64,000 bases of DNA from an uncultured Flavobacteriales bacterium. GTDB lineage: Bacteria; Bacteroidota; Bacteroidia; Flavobacteriales; BACL11. Below are positions 57,844 to 64,000 of the stretch, piece after piece; the first letter of the stretch is position 1; each line of letters opens with the position of its first letter. The position numbers and the translations under genes are program-made. The stretch spans positions 1 to 64,000 of the forward strand of contig CASIBH010000006.1 of assembly GCA_949372805.1 (NCBI GenBank), in the 5' to 3' direction. The notes under the pieces were generated by a model, which was not told where the DNA came from, did no database searches, and saw only the letters and a list, made by a program, of their open reading frames with translations.

Positions 57844-60800
57844 TTACCTTATTAAATTAATAAAGCCATTTTCATGATGTTTCCAACCGTCGAAATCCTG
57901 GAAATAAAGTTCATAAACATATGTTCCTGCTAACAAAGGAAAACCTTTAGTATGATGTCTTCCGTCCCAACCGTTTTCGCTGCTAAGTTCATTTATATTT
58001 TCTGAGGAGAAAACGACTTCATTATATCGGTTATAGATATTTATTATAAATGTTTCCTCTCTTATACCATGGTATCTTATTTGAAACCTGTCATTTATGT
58101 CATCTGAATCTGGGGTGAAAGAGTTGGGTATATAGAACCAAAAATCATCACGAACTATTACAATTTTATATGTTGAGTCAGAGCATCCAAAAGCATCTCT
58201 TACTAAAAGATTTATTTGATAGCTAGCAATTGAATCAGAATAAGTGTGAAAAGGGCTTGAGGCATTACTAAAAGGAGAGTTATCACCAAAACTCCAAAGC
58301 CAGCTATTTATATTACCAGTAGAAAGGTCAATCATTTTTGTTGAAGTATAAAGAATCGTCATTGTATCAGGCTCGGGAATAAACTCTGCTTTGGGAGCCT
58401 CAACAACTGTAATAAATGCTTGCCCACTTAGGTTTCCCGATTCAAAAGCATCTGAAAAACTAATCAAGTCATATGTACCTGCAACATTTGAGCTGATATT
58501 ATACGGAGTAGAGTTTGTTGAAATCTCTTCTTGTACGACACCATCAATTGAGTATTTAAATATAAATGGAGGAATCCCTCCAAGATCAACTTGAATATTT
58601 GAAATATCATTTGTATTTGAGCAGATAGTGTCATTACCGCTTATAAATGCTGTAATAGTAGGGAGTAGGTATGTCTGTAAAACTATAGTATCATGGTGAT
58701 TTGCATCAAAAACACTATTTTCAGTTGTATTGTTAGGAAGAAGGATAACACTATCGCTAGTCCAAGAACTAAATCCATATAAAGGGTCAAGACTTGGAAC
58801 TAAGTTAACTGTCTCCCCTAAAATATAATTAACTGATTGAGGAAATATATTAATTAACTGACCATTTGCAGATATGGTGGTATTTGTTCCAGTTGGCTGA
58901 ATATCAAATACAATATTTCTTGTAGGAGTTGGAGGGATAAAATTAGCTCTAATTGTAATATTTCCTTGAATATTTACAATTAAAGTGTCTACATAAGGGT
59001 CATAAACATAAGATCCGGCTGGTAAAATTTCCCAGTTTTGAAATGTTCCACTTTTTACTTCAAAAGGAAGGTTGACCCCACCAAATCGTTGATCAATAAA
59101 TGGTGTATTTAGATTATTGATAATATTACCATCACTCATTTCAACTTCTCCAATACCAATTATTTCTACAGAAACACTAAAAGGCCCAGAGAGTTGTGTG
59201 TAGCAAGGTACAAATCCTGTGTTCATAGAATCACAACGTGCTAAAATAAAATTTCTTAAGTCTTGAACATTGCCAAGCCAATCATTATAAGTTCCGCCAC
59301 CCCATCTACTTATTTGTCTTGGCATTTCTGGGTTAATTATAGCAATCATACTATCTAAAAGACCTACCATATTTGCGCATGACAACGGGCCATTTGCAAG
59401 GTCTTGCCATCTATTAATATAATCATCAAAGAAATCAGGATTTGTTAATAGAGCATTCCAAATAGGGACATGACCTTGTCCGCCCGGATCATTTAAACTA
59501 CTTGGGTCACACGGGTCTGCATTTGGAGATGTGCTTGGAACGCCTGTGTAATTGATATAATGATCAAAAGTAGCGTCCATATCCCAAAGTACATAACGCC
59601 ACTTCTTTTTATCACCATTAATATCTAGACCGCGCCACCATGCAGTATTCCAATTTAGCCAATCCGAAGCGACAACATATGAATTAAGAAGAAAGTAATC
59701 AATTATACTTCCAGTATTGTATATTCCTTTGACATAATCGTAGTTGGCCTGAACCGTCATCGGATTTGTAGTAATATAATTTTTTATAGCATCCCAATCT
59801 GTTTGTGCTTGTGGTCCCCCATATTCTGACCATGTTGCTCCCCAGGTTTTTAAGAACTGTAAGTCATTTTTTGATTGATCATAATAATAATCAGTGAAAT
59901 CATGATCATCAGCTTTTTCTCTGATATCATAAACCCCCCAGTATTCCCCGTTTAGATATACAATACAAGGAGCATACGATCTTTCATCCATTCTTAAATC
60001 CGCTAGCTGCGAAAGATGATGAACATATTGATCTCTAATATGAGCGCCATCTTCGAAAGAGAAGTTATCATTTGCAGCTGCTTTTACTATTAACCTTTGA
60101 AACGAATCTCGATCTTTTGTTTCAAATATTTTATCATTTACAGCGTAATTGTATCCAAATTGGTCACGCATTATAAAATCAAAACCTCTTTGATCATAAG
60201 CCCAGGAATCATTCCCATGTTTATTATATTCACCAGTTCCTTTATCAAGTAAACTTCCATTACTATCAAAATATTCAACCGTGCCTTGTGGCTCTAAATT
60301 CCAGCTTCCAGCAAGAAGATCCCCTAAATCTGTTCCGGCAATTGACAGAATAGATACTGTATGAGTATCATTTATAAAGTAAGTGTTATATTCTAAAAAA
60401 CTTCTAGGAATACTTGAATTAGAACTATAAGCAACAGCTTTTAAAACAGTTGTAGAAGTAATATTAACTGGACTGTTGTAAACTAAAGATGTATTGTCTG
60501 GTAAACTACCATCTACAGTATAATAAATTGTAACGTTAGGGTCTGGAGAATTTATTGCAACATCAATTCCAGCACTATAGTACCCAGAAGGCAGAGAAAA
60601 GCTTGGTGTTGTTGCATAATCTAATAGTGCTCCATTGTTATTAGCTCCTGGACTAACTGTTGTTGTGAAGACACTCCAGTTTAAACCTCCATTCACATCT
60701 CTTCCCCTAGAGTGAGTTTTTTGATGAGGAATTACTGTTATTGAATCTACAACATTTGCACTAACATCGGAAAGAACAAATATTTCATTACCTTTTGTTT

Positions 60801-61128
60801 GAGTAATTTTAAAATTTGTATGAGCAATTCCTCCAACTAGCTCATCTCTTCCTGAACAATAGATTAATGCAGTAGTATTTGCATTTAAAATAAACGGCCC
60901 AGGAAACTGCCATTTTGTTAAGTTTGTGGCTTTGTCAGATAAATACCAACCGTTTAAATCAATAGAATTTGAAGAGGTGTTGTATATTTCAACCCAATCA
61001 TGGTACTCACCATAGTTGTCTACAAAGCTATCAAAGTTTGCAGCAGAAAACTCATTTATTACAACTTGACCTTTAAGAGAAGATGAAAAAATAATTGTAA
61101 TAAATAAAAGATATATTTTTTTTAGCAT
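57844..61128 (-). CDS. Large multidomain CotH kinase protein with lamin-tail domain and T9SS type B tail
   Basis: The track start (61173) precedes the signal peptide; ATG 61128 gives MLKKIYLLFITIIFSSSLKGQ and 1094 residues. Domains: a lamin-tail domain (about 20-135, VVINEFSAANFD ... YHDWVEIYNTSSNSIDLNGW), a chitobiase/FN3-like module (about 190-250, IYYTVDGSLPDNTS) and a CotH kinase-like domain (about 280-650, HGNDSWAYDQRGFDF, YLNGEYWGVYDIREK, KKWRYVLWDMDATFDHY). These are followed by repeat-like strand regions, a PKD-type domain (DLSTGNINSWLWSFGDNSPF) and a type B gliding-motility-associated C-terminal domain (YIPNSFTPDSDDINDRF). It is probably exported by T9SS to the surface or medium. Confidence 0.85.
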   Translation of the reverse strand: MLKKIYLLFITIIFSSSLKGQVVINEFSAANFDSFVDNYGEYHDWVEIYNTSSNSIDLNGWYLSDKATNLTKWQFPGPFILNANTTALIYCSGRDELVGGIAHTNFKITQTKGNEIFVLSDVSANVVDSITVIPHQKTHSRGRDVNGGLNWSVFTTTVSPGANNNGALLDYATTPSFSLPSGYYSAGIDVAINSPDPNVTIYYTVDGSLPDNTSLVYNSPVNITSTTVLKAVAYSSNSSIPRSFLEYNTYFINDTHTVSILSIAGTDLGDLLAGSWNLEPQGTVEYFDSNGSLLDKGTGEYNKHGNDSWAYDQRGFDFIMRDQFGYNYAVNDKIFETKDRDSFQRLIVKAAANDNFSFEDGAHIRDQYVHHLSQLADLRMDERSYAPCIVYLNGEYWGVYDIREKADDHDFTDYYYDQSKNDLQFLKTWGATWSEYGGPQAQTDWDAIKNYITTNPMTVQANYDYVKGIYNTGSIIDYFLLNSYVVASDWLNWNTAWWRGLDINGDKKKWRYVLWDMDATFDHYINYTGVPSTSPNADPCDPSSLNDPGGQGHVPIWNALLTNPDFFDDYINRWQDLANGPLSCANMVGLLDSMIAIINPEMPRQISRWGGGTYNDWLGNVQDLRNFILARCDSMNTGFVPCYTQLSGPFSVSVEIIGIGEVEMSDGNIINNLNTPFIDQRFGGVNLPFEVKSGTFQNWEILPAGSYVYDPYVDTLIVNIQGNITIRANFIPPTPTRNIVFDIQPTGTNTTISANGQLINIFPQSVNYILGETVNLVPSLDPLYGFSSWTSDSVILLPNNTTENSVFDANHHDTIVLQTYLLPTITAFISGNDTICSNTNDISNIQVDLGGIPPFIFKYSIDGVVQEEISTNSTPYNISSNVAGTYDLISFSDAFESGNLSGQAFITVVEAPKAEFIPEPDTMTILYTSTKMIDLSTGNINSWLWSFGDNSPFSNASSPFHTYSDSIASYQINLLVRDAFGCSDSTYKIVIVRDDFWFYIPNSFTPDSDDINDRFQIRYHGIREETFIINIYNRYNEVVFSSENINELSSENGWDGRHHTKGFPLLAGTYVYELYFQDFDGWKHHENGFINLIR

Positions 61129-61231
61129 GCCAGAGCTGTAAGGATTTAAATTAATTACCACAAAGATAAACAATATTTAACATTTAAAAATTTGACCTAA
61201 AAGTTTCTTAGTATTATTCCCAGGCATTTTC

Positions 61232-61239
61232 TACTTTTG
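61232..61239 (+). promoter_or_regulatory. Candidate -7 box for the PLP decarboxylase gene
   Basis: TACTTTTG matches TAnnTTTG exactly, 27 nt before the ATG at 61267; no clear -33 TTG at the expected spacing. Confidence 0.35.
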
Positions 61240-61266
61240 TAAAAAATTTAATGAATAAAAGATTCT

Positions 61267-62661
61267 ATGCAGAATAATATTAAAGATGATTTAATCCTTT
61301 TCAATGAAATTGTTAACGAATTTCTGAATGATGAAAAGTTAAATCCAATCTCTAAAAAAATTAATATTGAAGATTTACATAAAACATTAGACTTATCATT
61401 AAGTGAAAACCCTATAACCAAAAAAGAATTTAGTGAGAGCTTAAGAAAACTTATACTTTCTAGCCCAAAATCATCTTCAAAGTTATTTTTTAATCAGCTC
61501 TTTGGGGGAAGACATAGTAAAGCTGTTATTGGAGATTTACTTGCTGTGCTATTAAATAATTCGATGGCAACCTATAAAATATCTGGACCCCAAGTTGGTG
61601 TTGAAAAAGAAATATTATTTCAAGTAAAAAATCTTATTGGATATAAAGAGAATTATGGCGGAACATTTCCTACTGGTGGCTCAATGAGTAATTTTATGTC
61701 TCTTATAATTGCTAGAGATAAGAAAAACCTAGAGACAAGAAATACTGGTGTAAAACAAGATTTTATAATTTACGCCTCCGATAATGCACACTATTCAATT
61801 GCTAAAAATGCTTCTTTTTCTGGTATTGGAAAAGGTAATGTGCGCTATATTAAGTCAGATAGTTTTGGGTGTTTAGATTTGATAATTTTAGAGAAAACTA
61901 TTAAATCTGACCTTAAAAAGGGCTACATACCGTTTTATATAAATGCTACAGCCGGAACAACAGTGTTAGGTGCGTTTGATAACATTAAAGAGATTAGCAA
62001 AATCAGTAAAAAATATAATTTATGGCTTCATGTTGATGGAGCCTGGGGTGGGGCTGTATTATTTTCTAAATTATATAAAAGGTTAATTAATGGTGTAGAA
62101 AATTCGGATTCATTTTGTTTTAATGCACATAAATCATTAGGAGCTCCTTTAAGTACTTCAATTTTTTTGGTTGCTGATAAAAAAGATTTACATAATTCTT
62201 TTAGTAATGATGCCTCTTATTTATATCAAACTCATAATGAAGACTATAACCTTGGACAAACTTCTTTTGAGTGTGGTAGAAGAAATAACTCTCTAAAGCT
62301 TTGGACAATGTGGAAAGCAATTGGAACTTCTGGAATTTCTAAGATTATAGATCACCAGTTTGCTCTTGCCGACTATGCGCGTAATTATGTTAGAGCATCA
62401 AAAGATTATAAGCTTTATAGCTTTGATGACTCTCTATCAATATGTTTTAATTATAAAAACTTTGACCCTCAAGATCTTTGTACAAAACTGTATGATTTAA
62501 ATAAGTTAATGATAGGTTTTGGTTTTTTTGGAAAACAGTCATTTATTAGATTAGTAATTATTAATTCATCAAATTCTGAAAAAGAAATTTCCAATTTCTT
62601 TAAAATTATTGAAGCATTTACATTAGAAAATCATAACTCTATTAAATCTATTGATATTTAA
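61267..62661 (+). CDS. Group II pyridoxal-phosphate amino acid decarboxylase
   Basis: A 464-residue PLP enzyme of the glutamate/cysteine-sulfinate decarboxylase group. Motifs: GTFPTGGSMSNFMSLIIAR, DNAHYSIAKNASFSGIG, TAGTTVLGAFDNI, the HVDGAWGGAVLFS segment and the PLP Lys in FNAHKSLGAPLSTS. FECGRRNNSLKLWTMWKAIGTSG is close to the eukaryotic CSAD/GAD form. Possible products include taurine precursors, GABA or beta-alanine; the substrate cannot be set by eye. The Asn-Pro-His-Lys motif of many relatives is Asn-Ala-His-Lys here. It is followed 40 nt later by an uncharacterised pair. Confidence 0.82.
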   Translation: MQNNIKDDLILFNEIVNEFLNDEKLNPISKKINIEDLHKTLDLSLSENPITKKEFSESLRKLILSSPKSSSKLFFNQLFGGRHSKAVIGDLLAVLLNNSMATYKISGPQVGVEKEILFQVKNLIGYKENYGGTFPTGGSMSNFMSLIIARDKKNLETRNTGVKQDFIIYASDNAHYSIAKNASFSGIGKGNVRYIKSDSFGCLDLIILEKTIKSDLKKGYIPFYINATAGTTVLGAFDNIKEISKISKKYNLWLHVDGAWGGAVLFSKLYKRLINGVENSDSFCFNAHKSLGAPLSTSIFLVADKKDLHNSFSNDASYLYQTHNEDYNLGQTSFECGRRNNSLKLWTMWKAIGTSGISKIIDHQFALADYARNYVRASKDYKLYSFDDSLSICFNYKNFDPQDLCTKLYDLNKLMIGFGFFGKQSFIRLVIINSSNSEKEISNFFKIIEAFTLENHNSIKSIDI

Positions 62662-62701
62662 ATAGTTTTTATCTTTTAAAAAAAGAGGTTATTTTAGCTA
62701 C

Positions 62702-63367
62702 ATGCAAAATGATTCAATTATTATATTAGCTTGGCCAGAGGCAATGGTTGCTGGTGCAAACTCATGGTATGATAAATACTTCTCAACTAAGGGAAAGTAT
62801 CGAGTTGGACACTCTGCTTTAATTCTTGTTGATCATACTTCAGAAAAATTATTTTATTTTGACAACGGAAGATATCATACGCCTAGTGGATTTGGCAGGA
62901 TTAGAAGTCAAGAGACTGACCCAGATATTAAAATTAAATCTCAATTAGTTCTAAATCGCAACAAAATTGTTAATATAAGTGAAATTTTATTAGAAGTAAA
63001 AAATAAAAAAGCATGCCACGGCAAAGGAACTCTTTACGCCTCAATTTTAAATAATGTATCATTTGAAAAGGCTTTTCTGTTCTCAAATAAAATGGTATCT
63101 AAAGGACTGGTTCCGTACGGTCCATTTGTTAGAAGAGGGACAAATTGTTCAAGATTTGTTTCAAAAGTAATGCAAGAATCTATGAGTTACTTTATTTCCA
63201 ATATTCGTCTCAAATTTCCAATAACTCTTTCGCCTTCACCCAAAAGAAATGTTAGTATTGCTAATAAAGATTTCTTTATAGTAAAAGAAGGTGAATGTAA
63301 ATTAATTAAAAGAAGTTTTTTCTCTTCATATTTTAAAAGTATAGAAAATGAATTATATAGCAGATAA
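62702..63367 (+). CDS. Uncharacterised protein, first part of a probably split gene
   Basis: A 221-residue cytosolic protein with no signal peptide. The N-terminal SIIILAWPEAMVAGANSWYD, then RVGHSALILVDHTSEKLFYFDNGRYHTP and RRGTNCSRFVSKVM suggest an enzyme-like fold with conserved His and Cys (GHSA, NCSRF), which brings NlpC/P60- or DUF4105-like cysteine hydrolases to mind. I recall flavobacterial proteins of this type that continue into a GMGAGSWF domain, here encoded in the next frame. The reading frame ends 20 nt inside the next ORF. Function unknown. Confidence 0.55.
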   Translation: MQNDSIIILAWPEAMVAGANSWYDKYFSTKGKYRVGHSALILVDHTSEKLFYFDNGRYHTPSGFGRIRSQETDPDIKIKSQLVLNRNKIVNISEILLEVKNKKACHGKGTLYASILNNVSFEKAFLFSNKMVSKGLVPYGPFVRRGTNCSRFVSKVMQESMSYFISNIRLKFPITLSPSPKRNVSIANKDFFIVKEGECKLIKRSFFSSYFKSIENELYSR

Positions 63368-63632
63368 AAAGCCAGATTCAGTTCCTAATAAATCACAGTG
63401 GCTTGGCGGAATGGGGGCGGGGTCTTGGTTTTATATTTTAAAAGATAATAATTTTTTTCACATTCAAAGATTTTCTAAAGAGGGTGACTTAGAGTGTTCT
63501 GGCCAATTTACATGTAGTCCAGAGGGATTTGATATAAATAAGCAATTTAAATTTATGTACTTATCTCACTGTAAGCTTTGTACAATTACCCAGAGGGATA
63601 TAACCTATAAATTAGTAGCTTCAACATCTTAA
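63348..63632 (+). CDS. Uncharacterised GMGAGSWF-domain protein (possible DUF6695-like), second part of a split gene
   Basis: A 94-residue protein with SQWLGGMGAGSWFYILK, HIQRFSKEGDLECSGQF and a late YLSHCKLCTITQRDI. I recall this as a small Bacteroidetes domain (possibly DUF6695), often the C-terminal part of a longer protein. Its start overlaps the previous gene by 20 nt, and the text before SQWLGG (ADKKPDSVPN) looks like a linker, so the pair may descend from one gene by frameshift, or may be coupled naturally. Function unknown. Confidence 0.55.
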   Translation: MNYIADKKPDSVPNKSQWLGGMGAGSWFYILKDNNFFHIQRFSKEGDLECSGQFTCSPEGFDINKQFKFMYLSHCKLCTITQRDITYKLVASTS

Positions 63633-63664
63633 AATTTAGAGTGTTTAATGAAGCAATATTTAAT

Positions 63665-63672
63665 TAAATTTG
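63665..63672 (+). promoter_or_regulatory. Candidate -7 box for the purF-like gene
   Basis: TAAATTTG matches TAnnTTTG exactly and ends 18 nt before the ATG at 63691. Confidence 0.4.
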
Positions 63673-63690
63673 CGCTATTAAAATCAGACA

Positions 63691-64000
63691 ATGAGTGATG
63701 CACTAAAGCATGAATGTGGAGTAGCAATGCTACGACTTTTAAAACCCCTAGATTTCTATAAAGAAAAGTATGGAACAGCGTTCTACGGTCTTAAGAAAAT
63801 GTATCTCTTAATGGAAAAACAAAGAAATAGAGGGCAAGATGGCGCTGGTCTTGCAAATGTAAAGCTTCAAACGGCTGCAGGAAAGAGATATATAAGTAGA
63901 AAGCGTTCAGTAACCTCTAACCCAATCCAAGATTTATTTGGAGAGATCAATAAGAGGTTTATTGAATTAGAAGAAAAAAATCCTGAAAAATTAAGTGATA
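63691..64000 (+). CDS. purF: Amidophosphoribosyltransferase-like class II glutamine amidotransferase (partial)
   Basis: The first 103 codons of a gene that runs off the right edge and is missing from the ORF track. MSDALKHECGVAMLRLLKP has the N-terminal Cys of a class II glutaminase (CGV), and KMYLLMEKQRNRGQDGAGLANV is the PurF-type Arg/Gly motif. The long insert with KRYISRKRSVTSNPIQDLFGE matches the extended Bacteroidetes form. It would start purine synthesis by making phosphoribosylamine, although this long form could have another role. Confidence 0.85.
   Translation, partial: MSDALKHECGVAMLRLLKPLDFYKEKYGTAFYGLKKMYLLMEKQRNRGQDGAGLANVKLQTAAGKRYISRKRSVTSNPIQDLFGEINKRFIELEEKNPEKLSD

Noticed and set aside
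1-64000. CRISPR arrays, insertion sequences, integrases or phage genes
   Set aside because: No regularly spaced repeats, transposase, recombinase or phage structural motifs were seen in any frame.

Overview
This window is a gene-dense, AT-rich (roughly 30% GC by eye) piece of a Bacteroidetes chromosome, most likely a marine-type member of the Flavobacteriia/Flavobacteriales. The supporting signs are type IX secretion (T9SS) sorting domains of both type A and type B, a GldH gliding lipoprotein, promoters of the Bacteroidetes form (TTG - about 19 nt - TAnnTTTG), absence of Shine-Dalgarno sequences, a PfkB/rnhA/purN - acpP/fabF/rnc/IPExxxVDY/pyk neighbourhood, an ileS/DksA-like/lspA operon, and a CruF plus CrtYcd-type carotenoid cluster. 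Intergenic gaps are very short and convergent genes often overlap, which suggests a streamlined genome. No insertion sequence, prophage or CRISPR array was seen.

Region 1 (1-11760) is a single tightly packed plus-strand operon that looks like a polysaccharide utilisation locus. It holds the tail of a T9SS-exported protein, a GH3 beta-glucosidase-like enzyme with a frameshift near its N-terminus, two predicted outer-membrane beta-barrel proteins, two surface lipoproteins with carbohydrate-binding-like folds, a T9SS-anchored binding protein, a clan GH-A glycoside hydrolase and a NrtR-type regulator with a degenerate Nudix box. No SusC/SusD pair is visible, although one could lie upstream of the window.

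Region 2 (11757-27078) contains an M28 peptidase and rpiB, and then a 0.5-kb AT-rich intergenic region with repeats. That region precedes a T9SS-exported ConA-like/Omp28-thioredoxin-like fusion protein. Next come rnr, a small lipoprotein, an acyltransferase, an fbpABC-type ferric iron ABC transporter divergent from a P19/Tp34-like metal-binding protein, a photolyase/cryptochrome, tRNA-Asn, a PfkB kinase, rnhA and purN.

Region 3 (27200-47827) is mostly housekeeping: acpP-fabF-rnc-IPExxxVDY-pyk, an M42 peptidase, pheS, cvpA, pgk, holB, gldH (frameshifted in an A8 tract), a PBP1A carrying a cytoplasmic zinc-ribbon-like N-terminus, scoAB, a double-NBD peptide ABC ATPase, lipB, a PGI/PMI, lysS and uvrC.

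Region 4 (47917-64000) has asd, then a carotenoid operon (desaturase, cruF, lycopene cyclase) without crtB, then ileS-dksA-lspA, two tandem secreted CotH-kinase-family proteins, a group II PLP decarboxylase, a probably split uncharacterised gene pair, and the start of a purF-type amidotransferase. The most notable items are the Sus-less glycan operon, the P19-FbpABC pairing, the zinc-ribbon PBP, the tandem exported CotH proteins, and several reading-frame oddities (GH3, gldH, rnc start, split pair) that could be real biology or sequence errors.
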